DNA from: Shewanella corallii
Lineage (GTDB): Bacteria; Pseudomonadota; Gammaproteobacteria; Enterobacterales; Shewanellaceae
NCBI RefSeq assembly: GCF_023349125.1
Contig: NZ_JAKIKT010000004.1
Coordinates: 186,001-250,000, forward strand
Direction: 5' to 3'
Length of the DNA stretch: 64,000 nucleotides
Within the stretch, counting starts at the first letter, position 1, and every line of letters starts with the position of its first letter. Shown here in pieces: positions 8,829 through 17,417 of this stretch. A model generated the notes under the pieces. The model had not been told where the DNA came from. It ran no database searches and saw nothing but the letters and a program-made list of their open reading frames with translations. A program made the position numbers and the translations under genes.

Positions 8829-9461
8829 ATGACGGCGAACCTCACCAACATGGTGTACCCAGGCTTTGAGACCATACCAAGGTATTGGAACCGGGAACAT
8901 GAGTGTATGACTGCACGGGTCGATCCCGGGGAATACTATATCAGCTGCCAGGACGAATATATCTTCACCCGTCTTGGCTCCTGTATCACAGCATGCATTT
9001 GGGATCCTGTCATGCGCGTTGGCGGCCTCAACCACTTTCTGCTTCCTGAACGTAAAGCTCACGACGACTGGCATCAGCTGACCAGCTACTCCTGCCGCTA
9101 TGGCAACTGGGCAATGGAGCAGTTGATTAACTCTATTCTGTCTGCCGGTGGCCAGCGTCGTAACCTGCAGGCCAAGGTTTTTGGCGGCGCTAAACTGGGC
9201 GGCATGTCCATCATCAATGTGGGAGAGTCCAACATTGAGTTTGTCCGTCAGTATCTTGCCACCGAAGGTATAGAGATCATTGCTGAAGATGTGGGTGGAA
9301 TCTGGCCCAGAAAAGTTATGTTCCACCCCATGACCGGAAAAGCCAAAGTTAAGCGTCTATCTTCCGAGCCAGTGGAACTGACCATACTCGAAGAAAAAGA
9401 GTATCTGGATGGCGTTAAAGTTACCGGAGGCGACAACGACATTGAACTCTTCGGCGACTAG
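8829..9461 (+). CDS. cheD: CheD, chemoreceptor glutamine deamidase
   Basis: CheD deamidates glutamines in methyl-accepting receptors and can bind CheC/CheY in adaptation. 210 residues from ATG 8829, with GGAGG at 8820-8824. The catalytic cysteine C52 sits in 'TRLGSCITACIWD', and the histidine H69 in 'GGLNHFLLP'. The 17-residue Cys-His spacing equals that of Thermotoga CheD (C27/H44). 'KVFGGAKLGGM' is the conserved third block. It carries about 20 extra N-terminal residues and a long C-terminal tail compared with short CheDs. No other chemotaxis gene is adjacent, so it is a lone cheD here. Its stop lies 5 bases before the MITE-like element. Confidence 0.95.
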   Translation: MTANLTNMVYPGFETIPRYWNREHECMTARVDPGEYYISCQDEYIFTRLGSCITACIWDPVMRVGGLNHFLLPERKAHDDWHQLTSYSCRYGNWAMEQLINSILSAGGQRRNLQAKVFGGAKLGGMSIINVGESNIEFVRQYLATEGIEIIAEDVGGIWPRKVMFHPMTGKAKVKRLSSEPVELTILEEKEYLDGVKVTGGDNDIELFGD

Positions 9462-9466
9462 ATTAA

Positions 9467-9736
9467 CTAGGGTCTGTTGACCTTTCATGGTTGAATTTTG
9501 CTCGAGATAGACGCGCTTTAATCGCGACGCAAGGTGTGCCGCCTAGTGGGCCTAAGCAAATACCTTGCAACAAAGAGTAAAGCGCGTATAGCCGAGCCCT
9601 TCGGGCAGCGTTTGTCGTCGCTTTCTACTGTATTAACGCTCATTTATGTAGAACAACTACACCGCAATCGCGTTGCTTTGTATAAAACAACGACAAAGAG
9701 CTGCAAAAACCATCTTCAAAGGTCAACAGACCCTAG
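9467..9736. mobile_element. MITE-like element, 270 bp, inserted at the 3' end of cmoM
   Basis: Bounded by perfect 19-base inverted ends CTAGGGTCTGTTGACCTTT (9467-9485) and its reverse complement (9718-9736). The outer CTAG on each side is best read as a 4-bp target duplication, leaving 15-base terminal repeats. The interior has no plausible transposase. It does hold paired segments (ACGCGCTTTA with TAAAGCGCGT and GCAAGGT with ACCTTGC, about 9512-9600), so the transcript would fold strongly. This is the form of a non-autonomous miniature element that a full transposase elsewhere in the genome mobilises. Open frames running through it are not real genes. Confidence 0.85.
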
Positions 9737-10496
9737 AGTGCCCCATGAAATGAACGTAACGTCCCAGATCCCGGTATGCAGGGTAACGGGAATAGATCAG
9801 CTCCATCTCCAGTAGTTGGGTGTTATCAAAATCAGGCGGCAAATGCTTTTTCAAATAGTCATGAATTACCCTGACCCCTGAACGACAATCAAGCGACAGC
9901 TGCCAATCAGCAAACCAATCCAGTACTGTATCAGGCGTCAACGGATGGGTCGGCGTTAGCCTCACCTTCTTCTTAATCTTGAAGTCTGCTTTTACATAAT
10001 CGAAATTGCCGGAAATCAGCGCATGGAAGCGCATGGCTTCAAGATTGAAAAACATCAAAGAGAAAGAACCACCGGGCTTGAGCATCTTAAGCAGCCCCGC
10101 CATGGTGGATTTGGCATCCACCAACCACTCGACGACAGCGTGGCACAGAATCAGATCGAACTGGCCAAGTTCAGCCGGGTTAAGATCCTGAATGGCACTG
10201 TGCACCAGCTTGATATTCAACTCGGTATCACAGGCATCTATCTGCTGTTTTGCCAGCGCCAACATCTCAGCCGAGATATCACACAGAACCACCTCATGAC
10301 CCAGTGCAGCCAGCTTTTGGCTCAGGTGTCCAAAACCGCCACCTGCATCCAGTACACGTAACCTGGACGAGTGAATAGCTGGCATGGTTTCGGTCAAATC
10401 CCGCCACAAAACCGCTGCGCGGATCTCCCCTTTACGGGTTCCATAGATGTTTCTGGCAAACTTCCCTGCCAGGCTGTCGAAATTTTTGTCTTGCAC
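9723..10496 (-). CDS. cmoM: CmoM (SmtA-type) tRNA uridine-5-carboxymethoxy methyltransferase
   Basis: SAM-dependent methyltransferase that methylates cmo5U34 of tRNA to mcmo5U. 257 residues if started at GTG 10496 (VQDKNFDSLAGKFARNIYG), matching the E. coli start MQDRNFDDIAEKF; another GTG at 10511 is possible. SAM motif I is 'RVLDAGGGFGHLSQKLA', then 'HAVVEWLVDAKS' and 'GGSFSLMFFNLEAMRFH'. Domain order and length fit the family. The gene's last residues are changed: reading enters the MITE end and stops after ...HSRVC, while excision of the element predicts ...HSS then a TAA. Loss of function is not expected, because the tail lies outside the fold. Confidence 0.92.
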   Translation of the reverse strand: MQDKNFDSLAGKFARNIYGTRKGEIRAAVLWRDLTETMPAIHSSRLRVLDAGGGFGHLSQKLAALGHEVVLCDISAEMLALAKQQIDACDTELNIKLVHSAIQDLNPAELGQFDLILCHAVVEWLVDAKSTMAGLLKMLKPGGSFSLMFFNLEAMRFHALISGNFDYVKADFKIKKKVRLTPTHPLTPDTVLDWFADWQLSLDCRSGVRVIHDYLKKHLPPDFDNTQLLEMELIYSRYPAYRDLGRYVHFMGHSRVC

Positions 10497-10548
10497 GAAT
10501 TGAACTCTCACTCTTACAGGGGCAGTAGTTTGTCACACTTCAAAGCTC

Positions 10549-10609
10549 AGGTATTAGTGATTTCCTTCTCCGTGGAGAGTCTTTGCGGATGCTTTAGCAT
10601 CTAATACCT
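10549..10609. repeat. Compact structured inverted repeat
   Basis: A 9-base perfect inverted repeat AGGTATTAG (10549-10557) / CTAATACCT (10601-10609) encloses two further perfect hairpins: TCTCC-gt-GGAGA (10567-10578) and GATGCT-tt-AGCATC (10588-10601). The two-base loops mean these act as DNA palindromes or need opening in RNA. It lies between the divergent cmoM and MaoC genes. Identity is unknown; it may be a short dispersed repeat or a regulatory leader. Confidence 0.5.
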
Positions 10610-10792
10610 TGGTGTGAATTTTCCATCCCGGATTTACTGCCAGCTTATCAATTTAACGCTAAACCACGGTGATTTAGAGGGTTTTGCCCCCTGTTTATAC
10701 CAATTATTCCTTCCCCATCAGAGGGATACCCTACTGGCTAAAAAGTGGGTTATAATCCCGCCCCTGTTTCGGAACCGACATCTGGCAGTACC

Positions 10793-11662
10793 ATGCAATA
10801 TCAGGTTGAACTTAAGGCGATGCCATCGCTGTTTTCTCTTTATCGCAAAATTTTCTTTGGACGCAAACCCGGTTGGGATGGGCAACCTCTGCCCGGCATC
10901 CAGGTCAGTTGCGATAAAGTGGCGATTTCAGCTGCCAGTGTCAGCCAGTATGCCAATGTATGTGGATATAGCTTTGATGGCGAACAACTGCCAATGACCT
11001 ATATGCATGTACTGGTGTTCCGCCTGCAGGCTCTGATTTTTACCCACCCGGCTATCACCTTCCCATTGCTGGGAATGATCCACCTGCGTAACCGCATTAC
11101 CAGTTATCGCCAACTGAAGATCGATGAGACTTTTCGTATCGAATGTGCTCTGGCTGGGAGTGAAGAGACCGAAACCGGACTGACATTCGACCTTTTCTCC
11201 AAGGTCTGGGTTGGTGAAGAACTGGTATGGGAGTCAGTCTCCACTTACCTCTATCGTATCGAGAAGCCAGGAAAGCGCAGCCGTCCGCCCAAGGGGGACA
11301 ATATGGCCTGGGACAACCCACAGCAGTGGCAACTAAGTGAAGATCTCGGCCGCCGTTATGCCAAAGCGTCCGGTGACTACAACCTGATCCATCTTCACCC
11401 GGTATTGTCCAAACGCTTTGGTTTTGATCGTGTACTGGTGCATGGCATGTGGTCTAAAGCTCGCTGTATTGCCGCCATGAACGAGGAGATTGGAGACCGC
11501 CCGGTTGAGGTGGATGTGACCTTCAAATTGCCTCTGTTTATGCCGGCAGATGTCACCTTCTGCGCCATTGACCAGCCAGAATCAGCTGGTAAGCGATTTG
11601 AACTCAGGGATGGCCGCGGCCGCCGTCCTCATCTGACGGGCTCGGTAAGGTATCTAAACTGA
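10793..11662 (+). CDS. MaoC-type hot-dog dehydratase-like protein
   Basis: 289 residues from ATG 10793 (MQYQVELKAMPSLFSLYRKIFFGRK); the frame extends to 10745 without support. The C-terminal half (about 175-285) is a MaoC hot-dog domain with the hydratase signature: 'YAKASGDYNLIHLHPVLSKRFGF' gives the catalytic Asp/His pair, and 'VLVHGMWSKAR' follows. The N-terminal half is a diverged hot-dog repeat ('AASVSQYANVCGYSFDGEQLPMTYMHVLVFRLQ'), so it is a two-domain protein of the MaoC-N/MaoC type. It probably acts on an acyl-thioester, but the pathway is not indicated by neighbours. TATAAT at 10751-10756 may be its -10 box. Confidence 0.8.
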   Translation: MQYQVELKAMPSLFSLYRKIFFGRKPGWDGQPLPGIQVSCDKVAISAASVSQYANVCGYSFDGEQLPMTYMHVLVFRLQALIFTHPAITFPLLGMIHLRNRITSYRQLKIDETFRIECALAGSEETETGLTFDLFSKVWVGEELVWESVSTYLYRIEKPGKRSRPPKGDNMAWDNPQQWQLSEDLGRRYAKASGDYNLIHLHPVLSKRFGFDRVLVHGMWSKARCIAAMNEEIGDRPVEVDVTFKLPLFMPADVTFCAIDQPESAGKRFELRDGRGRRPHLTGSVRYLN

Positions 11663-11676
11663 TACTTCAGATAATC

Positions 11677-11705
11677 AGGGTCGGCATTGCCGACCCTCTG
11701 TTTTT
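11677..11705 (+). terminator. Terminator of the MaoC-type gene
   Basis: Stem AGGGTCGGC (11677-11685) with GCCGACCCT (11689-11697), 3-base loop, followed by CTG and a five-T run. Confidence 0.8.
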
Positions 11706-11821
11706 ATGTCCCACCGAAACACAGTGTTTAATCACACTTTGCATTTTAGGCAGGGTGAGAAACCTTGAGTTAATCTAAGATTACGCCACCTTTGAGCGCC
11801 CATCCAAGAGAGCACGACAGA

Positions 11822-13534
11822 ATGCTGACCGATATTGAGATTTCAAAGCAAGCCACACTGGAACCTATCACGGCCATTGGCCAAAAACTCAGGTTAAAGG
11901 AAGACGAACTGGTCGCATTTGGCCCAGCCAAAGCAAAAATCAAATTATCAGCGCTGAATCGACTGGCCGACTCCCCGAAGGGCAAACTCATTATTGTCAC
12001 CGCCGTCACACCCACCCCTTTTGGTGAAGGTAAAACGGTCACCACCATTGGCCTGACTCAATCTCTGCAGGCCATAGGTAAACGGGTTGCTGCCTGTATA
12101 CGCCAGCCCAGTATGGGCCCCGTATTTGGGGTTAAAGGCGGTGCTGCAGGGGGTGGTTATGCTCAGGTGGTGCCCATGGAGGAGCTGAACCTGCATCTTA
12201 CCGGTGATATTCATGCAGTCACTGCAGCCCACAATTTGGCAGCCGCCGCACTGGACTCCCGTCTGCACCATGAAACCCGCCTGGGTGCCAAAACCTTCTT
12301 TGATAAAACCGGCTTGCAGGCATTGAATATCGATCCGCAGCAGATTCTCTGGAATCGGGTGATGGACCATAACGATCGTGCCCTGAGACAGGTCACTGTA
12401 GGCCTGGGTAATAACAATGGGCATGCCCATGAATCCAGCTTTGATATTACTGCGGCATCAGAGTTGATGGCGATTCTGGCGCTCAGCCGTTCCCTGGCAG
12501 ATCTGCGCCAGCGTATGGGCAGAATCGTGCTGGCACTGGATACCTCGGGCCAACCTGTCACCACAGAAATGCTGGGAGTAGCCGGTGCCATGACCGCCGT
12601 GATGGCTGAGGCAGTACAGCCGACTCTGATGCAAACCCTGTCCGGCGCACCGGCTTTGGTTCATGCCGGGCCTTTCGCCAATATCGCCCATGGCAACTCC
12701 TCTATTCTGGCGGATGAAATCGCACTGCGTTGTGCTGACTATGTGGTTACTGAGGCCGGTTTTGGTTCAGATATGGGGTTTGAGAAGTTCTGTAATATAA
12801 AGGTTCGCGAGTCCGGTGACGCCCCCGCGGCTGCCGTATTGGTGACCACGCTTAAAGCCTTGAAAGCCAACTCTGGTCTTGAGTCAGAACTGGATATCAG
12901 CGCACCGGACACCGCCAGACTTCATACCGGCTACGCCAATCTGGAGTGGCATATCAATAATGTCAGTCAGTATGGAGTACCTGTGGTCGTCGCCATCAAC
13001 CGCTTCCCCACAGACACAGATGAAGAGTTGCAATGGCTGAAAGACAAAGTGAAGCAAAGCAAGGCCTTTGGCTGTGAAATCAGTGAAGCCTTTGCAAAGG
13101 GCGCTGACGGTGGCAAAGCTCTGGCACAGACCGTAGTGGCAGCAGCAGAGACTGAGTCGGCGTTTAAGTTTCTGTACGATACTGAGCTGCCACTTGAAGA
13201 TAAATTGAATCAACTGGCTCAGGCAGGATATGGCGCTGCCGGTGTCGAGCTGTCAGACAAAGCCAGAGCGCAATTGGCCAGTCTGCAAGCCCTGAATCTG
13301 GATAAACTGCCTTTGTGTATGGCCAAAACCCCTATGTCTATCAGTCATGACCCCAAGCTCAAGGGTGTGCCAGGTGGTTTCACTATTCCGGTGACAGAGC
13401 TAAAGCTGAACGCCGGCGCGGGATTTATTACCGTGCTGATGGGTGCAGTTATGACAATGCCGGGATTGGGACTCAAGCCAGCCTATTTGAATATCGATGT
13501 GGATGCCGACGGCAATATCACAGGTCTGTTCTGA
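11822..13534 (+). CDS. fhs: Formate-tetrahydrofolate ligase
   Basis: ATP-dependent synthesis of 10-formyl-THF from formate and THF, cytoplasmic C1 metabolism. 570 residues from ATG 11822 ([16 protein letters not shown]); the frame also has an upstream TTG at 11792. The P-loop-like motif '[16 protein letters not shown]' (about 63-78) is diagnostic, as are '[19 protein letters not shown]' and '[14 protein letters not shown]'. Length matches the family (about 555-580). Many gammaproteobacteria rely on FolD alone, but Shewanella relatives often have fhs. Single gene with a strong terminator. Confidence 0.97.
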   Translation: MLTDIEISKQATLEPITAIGQKLRLKEDELVAFGPAKAKIKLSALNRLADSPKGKLIIVTAVTPTPFGEGKTVTTIGLTQSLQAIGKRVAACIRQPSMGPVFGVKGGAAGGGYAQVVPMEELNLHLTGDIHAVTAAHNLAAAALDSRLHHETRLGAKTFFDKTGLQALNIDPQQILWNRVMDHNDRALRQVTVGLGNNNGHAHESSFDITAASELMAILALSRSLADLRQRMGRIVLALDTSGQPVTTEMLGVAGAMTAVMAEAVQPTLMQTLSGAPALVHAGPFANIAHGNSSILADEIALRCADYVVTEAGFGSDMGFEKFCNIKVRESGDAPAAAVLVTTLKALKANSGLESELDISAPDTARLHTGYANLEWHINNVSQYGVPVVVAINRFPTDTDEELQWLKDKVKQSKAFGCEISEAFAKGADGGKALAQTVVAAAETESAFKFLYDTELPLEDKLNQLAQAGYGAAGVELSDKARAQLASLQALNLDKLPLCMAKTPMSISHDPKLKGVPGGFTIPVTELKLNAGAGFITVLMGAVMTMPGLGLKPAYLNIDVDADGNITGLF

Positions 13535-13555
13535 ACCGGATATCAAATCGCCAAC

Positions 13556-13587
13556 AAAAAAGCGAAGCCAAATGGCTTCGCTTTTTT
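13556..13587. terminator. Bidirectional terminator between fhs and yihD
   Basis: Stem AGCGAAGCC (13561-13569) with GGCTTCGCT (13574-13582), loop AAAT, preceded by an A run and followed by six T. Confidence 0.95.
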
Positions 13588-13600
13588 GTATATGCGGCGA

Positions 13601-13867
13601 TTAATCAATAATCCCGCGCGCACGCAGAATCGCAGTTTTGAAATCTGGCTCATAATCCTTGGCCAGACCCGGGATCATCTCATCGTCACCCATGTTGCGC
13701 ATCTTCAGGTGATAGATAAGTACATCATCACTCAGCTCTTCCAGTTTCCCCTGATAACCCGCCTCTGCAGCCAATTTGCCTATCATCTGCATCAGGTTAA
13801 GTTCAGGCTCTTTCTGCCACTCAGGTTGCAACAGTTCAATCAATTCATTCAGACGATGACACTTCAT
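13601..13867 (-). CDS. yihD: YihD family protein (DUF1040)
   Basis: 88 residues, closely similar to E. coli YihD (89 aa): '[20 protein letters not shown]' at the start, then '[16 protein letters not shown]', and '[18 protein letters not shown]' at the end. Cytoplasmic. In E. coli yihD lies next to dsbA/srkA; that context is absent here. Function unknown. Confidence 0.95.
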   Translation of the reverse strand: MKCHRLNELIELLQPEWQKEPELNLMQMIGKLAAEAGYQGKLEELSDDVLIYHLKMRNMGDDEMIPGLAKDYEPDFKTAILRARGIID

Positions 13868-13915
13868 TTAAGACTCCAACTTTGGCCATTGGCCATCAAC
13901 TCTTTGACTGACGTT

Positions 13916-14180
13916 ATACCAATCCGCATAGAAGATTGATCTCATCAGAGCCATGTCAGCCATTCGAGTACAATCCAAATTGGTGACGACATAGTGGTTC
14001 TATGACTAGACAATTTGGGGCGGTAATCGTGTGGCTGACAGGCTCCCGAAGGGCGAGTTTTAAAGGCGCGCATACCGCCCAGAGCTCTCTTGATTTATCC
14101 CGATAGATCTTCGCTCGCTCCGATTGTCTCCACGCCTTTAAATTCTCGCTGAGTGACTAAACTCCTATGCGGATTGGTAT
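13916..14180. mobile_element. Second MITE-like element, 265 bp, unrelated to the first
   Basis: Perfect 16-base inverted ends ATACCAATCCGCATAG (13916-13931) and the complement (14165-14180). With TTA outside TACC at the left (13914-13916) and TTA outside GGTA at the right (14180-14182), a 3-bp target duplication and 15-base ends are possible. Inside, CGAGTTTTAAAGGCG (about 14049) and CGCCTTTAAATTCTCG (about 14132) form another inverted pair, and GTCAGCCA near the left is echoed by TGGCTGAC near 14033. No coding potential. Ends of this kind recur in Shewanella genomes to my recollection; a search is needed. Confidence 0.75.
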
Positions 14181-14270
14181 TAGATTACCAAATTCTGAAA
14201 TATGACACCAAGCACACAATGCAGTGTTAGTGCCTTGCAGAGCCCTGATTGATGTTAGTTTCGCCAAAGT

Positions 14271-14297
14271 AAAACGCCCGGACAGGCCGGGCGTTTT
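14271..14297 (-). terminator. Terminator of rimK
   Basis: AAAACGCCCGG (14271-14281) with CCGGGCGTTTT (14287-14297), 5-base loop. It lies 20 bases beyond the rimK stop. Confidence 0.9.
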
Positions 14298-14317
14298 CAT
14301 ATTGAGTATCAGGGCGA

Positions 14318-15220
14318 TCAGGCCACTGTTTTTTTGCTCTTGCGGGCCGCTACAGATTTCTCAATGTGCTCGATAATCTTCTCGGCAACCGGCAAGCCAG
14401 TCGCGTTCTCGATACCTTCAATACCCGGTGCAGAGTTAACTTCCAATACCAGAGGACCACGCGCTGAGCGAAGAATATCCACACCGGCAACGCCCAGGCC
14501 CATAGCCTTCACCGCCGCAACAGCAGTTTTACGCTCTTCCGGGGTGATCTTGATCTTTTCAGCTGTACCGCCAAGATGCAGGTTAGAGCGGAAATCCCCC
14601 TCCGGGCCCTGTCGCTTCATGGCAGCAACCACCTTGTCGCCCACGACAAAACAGCGAATATCGCTGCCGTTGGACTCCTTGATGTACTCCTGCACCATGA
14701 TGTTGGCCTTCAGTCCCAGGAAGGCTTCAATAACGCTTTCCGCCGCCTTCTTGGTTTCTGCCAGCACCACGCCAATACCCTGAGTACCCTCCAGCAACTT
14801 AATCACCAAAGGAGCGCCGCCCACCATGCTGATAAGATCCGGAATATCATCCGGCTTGCTGGCGAAACCAGTAATAGGCATGCCCACGTTCTGGCGGGAC
14901 AAAAGCTGCAGCGCGCGCAGTTTGTCACGAGAGCGGGAGATGGAAATAGAATCATTGATGGCATACACCCCCATCATCTCAAACTGACGCACCAGTGCGC
15001 AGCCGTAGAAGGTGATGTTGGCGTGAATGCGGGGAATGATGGCGTCAAAATGGCCGATATCTTCCCCTTCAAGGTGAATTGTCGGCTGCACCGAATTGAT
15101 GTTCATATAGCAATTCAATGGATTGATCACCACGGCCTCATGGCCACGTGATTCACAAGCCTCCACCAGTCGACGGGTAGAGTAAAGTTCCGGATGCTGC
15201 GACAAAATGCCAATTTTCAT
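14318..15220 (-). CDS. rimK: RimK, ATP-dependent ligase that adds glutamates to ribosomal protein S6
   Basis: 300 residues from ATG 15220 ([18 protein letters not shown]), the same length as E. coli RimK; the longer frame to 15247 is unsupported. ATP-grasp enzyme: '[11 protein letters not shown]'-type central domain, glycine-rich '[14 protein letters not shown]', and Mg/ATP residues in '[17 protein letters not shown]'. It probably modifies the S6 C-terminus and so tunes translation. The C-terminal tail '[12 protein letters not shown]' is basic. It is divergent from the PA3496-like/DUF1704 pair, an arrangement in line with RimK/ATP-grasp and DUF1704 linkage seen in other bacteria. Confidence 0.95.
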   Translation of the reverse strand: MKIGILSQHPELYSTRRLVEACESRGHEAVVINPLNCYMNINSVQPTIHLEGEDIGHFDAIIPRIHANITFYGCALVRQFEMMGVYAINDSISISRSRDKLRALQLLSRQNVGMPITGFASKPDDIPDLISMVGGAPLVIKLLEGTQGIGVVLAETKKAAESVIEAFLGLKANIMVQEYIKESNGSDIRCFVVGDKVVAAMKRQGPEGDFRSNLHLGGTAEKIKITPEERKTAVAAVKAMGLGVAGVDILRSARGPLVLEVNSAPGIEGIENATGLPVAEKIIEHIEKSVAARKSKKTVA

Positions 15221-15252
15221 GAAATATAGCTCAATAAGAATTATCAAACCGT

Positions 15253-15293
15253 AGCGCTCGAAGGAGCGCTTGTCATTGACCCTGAGCGGGTCA
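15253..15293. promoter_or_regulatory. Twin hairpins in the rimK upstream region
   Basis: Two perfect stems in tandem: AGCGCTC-gaag-GAGCGCT (15253-15270) and TGACCC-tgagc-GGGTCA (15277-15293). They lie 33-73 bases upstream of the rimK start, so probably in its 5' leader. There is no T run, so a terminator is unlikely. The rest of 15294-15634, upstream of the small gene, holds no recognised feature. Confidence 0.45.
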
Positions 15294-15634
15294 CTTTGAC
15301 GCCTTGAATGGTGTCGTACGCCAAAGGGCGAATCTTTGTCTATCGTGCCATATTTGGCAAGCAGAATCTCACCGAATCCAGCAAGCTTTTGCAGTGAGCA
15401 GCACAGCTACTGACCTCAGGGTGATTTTCTACTCTTTCACCTCTTGGCCTGAGTGTGAAATCCTCAATGAAACTATTGTGAACGAATTCAAAGAATCAAC
15501 ATCAAGTCTCATACCTTTGTCATTTTTTGCTTTTCTCCAAAAAACTTTTTCGTTAGAAATTGCCCCGAAACTTCACCCACTCTTTTGCGACTTGGCAAAG
15601 AGATTATTTACTTGGTTTTCAGGAGCCAACTACC

Positions 15635-15808
15635 ATGCCTCAGATTGTTAATTCCCTTGCTGGTGACGATCTCGAAATGGACGACATGTCCCAGCCGACT
15701 AACCCTCAGGCTGCAAAATCCATGGAACAAAAGCGCAAGTTAAAGCGCCGTCTGGATGACTACTTTGAACAGCGTGAACTGCGCAAAGCGCTGGGTCTGG
15801 ACGACTGA
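15635..15808 (+). CDS. PA3496-family small protein
   Basis: 57 residues from ATG 15635, with AGGAG at 15621-15625; longer in-frame starts lack a site. Acidic N-terminus (DDLEMDDMSQP), then a strongly charged helix 'KRKLKRRLDDYFEQRELRKAL' ending GLDD. This is the shape of the PA3496 family, which RefSeq labels 'putative envelope integrity protein'. No signal peptide or membrane segment is visible here. Its neighbour on the same strand is the DUF1704 gene, 130 bases away. Confidence 0.7.
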   Translation: MPQIVNSLAGDDLEMDDMSQPTNPQAAKSMEQKRKLKRRLDDYFEQRELRKALGLDD

Positions 15809-15938
15809 TCAAGCTGCTCCCCCGGGGCCGGAAAATCCGGCCCAAACACCTTCTCAGATCTGCCGTTTAAAACCTGTATTCCAAAGCCTGAAAGCTGTGA
15901 TATAAACCTCACAGTTAATCAGCAATGGAATCGCTTAC

Positions 15939-17291
15939 ATGTCACAGGTTGAACAGGCATACAAAGAAAAACTCAAAGCATTCTCCGACGAACTTATTCG
16001 TCTGCAATCACCATTGCAGATCCTGGATGCCATCAAATGGCCCAGAGAGCAGGAAACCAAATTTCTCGCCAGTGGTGGCACTCGCATGCCGGATATCAAC
16101 GCCGACTTCTATCAAAGCCAGGCGCTGAACTTTAATCCCGACACCACCCGCGAAGATCTGAAAGCCCTGAAGAAAGCAATACGTAAACAGCTGGGTGCCA
16201 AAGATCCTTTGGGGCGCATTCTGGTGAAGAACCTGGAGCAGTCCCAGCTTGTCGTCGACCTGCTGCTGTCACGGGGCACGCAAGAGTTCGGCTGTATCAG
16301 TCAGCAGCTGTACGGTTCAGCCAGACACAAACTGCATGGTGACCGTCATACCCTGAGGCAATTGGGCGACCGCCTGAGCTACCTGTTTTCCCTGCCCGCA
16401 GCCCGTCGCATCAATAAGCAACACCCAAAAGTTATTAGCGCGCCGGAAGCCGTAGATGAGCTCAGCCGCCGCCTCAGTAAGTACTTTCATAATGACGATA
16501 TTCTGGTACGTCTGAGCGATGGTATCGTGTCTGACGCCGCCGTCGGTGGCGATACCATTAAACTCAACAGCCAGGCCATGTTCAGTGAAGCCGACCTGAA
16601 CGTGTACGAAGTACACGAAGGCTGGGTCCATCTGGGTACCACGCTCAATGGTCGTGCCCAACCCTGGGCTACCTGGCTGGGCTCTGGCTCCCCCAGAGTT
16701 GCCGCGACCCAGGAAGGTCTGGCAGTACTGCTGGAAATGCTGACCCTGAGTTCCACTCCGGGGCGGGCCCGTCGTATCAGCGACAGGGTTGCAGCCGTGG
16801 ATATGGCGGAAAGCGGAGCTGATTTTATTGAAGTTTACCGTCACTTCCGCGAACAGAACCTCAGCGAAAGAGACAGCTACCGCGTCACCCAGAGGGTGTT
16901 CCGTGGCGGTATGGTGACCGGCGGTTCTTGTTTTACCAAAGATATCTCCTATGTGCGTGGCTATGTGGAAAACATCAACTTTATCCGGGCAGCGATTACC
17001 GCTGGCATGCCTGAGCTGCTCCCCATGTTGTTTGTGGGCAAGCTGGCCATTGAAGATATTCCCGTGCTGTATCAGGCCCACAAACAGGGCATAGTCGAAG
17101 CGCCTGAGTATCTGCCCTATATGTTTGAAGACTACTCAGGACTCTATGCCTGGTTTGGCTTTGCCACTGGCCTTGCCGGTATCGATCTTAAGGGTGTTCA
17201 ACGTCACTTCCAGCGTCTGTTCAGAGACCTGCCCACTGTGGACCCCATTGCTGAGTTTGTTGAAGACACAGAATTCGACGACTGGGAATGA
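15939..17291 (+). CDS. DUF1704 / QEGLA-motif zinc metalloprotein (tyrosine carboxypeptidase-like)
   Basis: 450 residues. Residues 226-231 read HEGWVH, an HExxxH zinc motif, and 258-262 are QEGLA, the named motif of the 'flavohemoglobin expression-modulating' family. The same fold includes the MATCAP (KIAA0895) tubulin tyrosine carboxypeptidases, whose motifs are HExxxH plus EEGLA. The bacterial substrate is not established here. 'RVFRGGMVTGGSCFTKDISYVRGY' is another conserved block. It ends in an acidic run (DTEFDDWE). Its location beside rimK suggests a link to C-terminal amino acid editing of a protein, but that is inference. Confidence 0.85.
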   Translation: MSQVEQAYKEKLKAFSDELIRLQSPLQILDAIKWPREQETKFLASGGTRMPDINADFYQSQALNFNPDTTREDLKALKKAIRKQLGAKDPLGRILVKNLEQSQLVVDLLLSRGTQEFGCISQQLYGSARHKLHGDRHTLRQLGDRLSYLFSLPAARRINKQHPKVISAPEAVDELSRRLSKYFHNDDILVRLSDGIVSDAAVGGDTIKLNSQAMFSEADLNVYEVHEGWVHLGTTLNGRAQPWATWLGSGSPRVAATQEGLAVLLEMLTLSSTPGRARRISDRVAAVDMAESGADFIEVYRHFREQNLSERDSYRVTQRVFRGGMVTGGSCFTKDISYVRGYVENINFIRAAITAGMPELLPMLFVGKLAIEDIPVLYQAHKQGIVEAPEYLPYMFEDYSGLYAWFGFATGLAGIDLKGVQRHFQRLFRDLPTVDPIAEFVEDTEFDDWE

Positions 17292-17310
17292 TCCCATCCT
17301 CAGGATAAGA

Positions 17311-17333
17311 ACGGCCGCTGTTGCGGCCGTTTT
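17311..17333 (+). terminator. Terminator after the DUF1704 gene
   Basis: ACGGCCGC (17311-17318) with GCGGCCGT (17323-17330), 4-base loop, then TTT. Confidence 0.85.
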
Positions 17334-17417
17334 CGCACAAAATTCATACTGGCCTCACAGAAGCGACTGATTTAATTTGGTCTAGTAAAGCTCAGGACAA
17401 TTCTCGAGGGATCAAGA

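Noticed and set aside
9534..9815. 93-codon open frame through the first MITE-like element
   Set aside because: It crosses the element's end into cmoM, has no ribosome site, and is composed of repeat sequence.
10695..10705. TTATACCAATT as a solo end of the second MITE family
   Set aside because: Only ten matching bases and no partner end; chance is likely, though noted in a finding.
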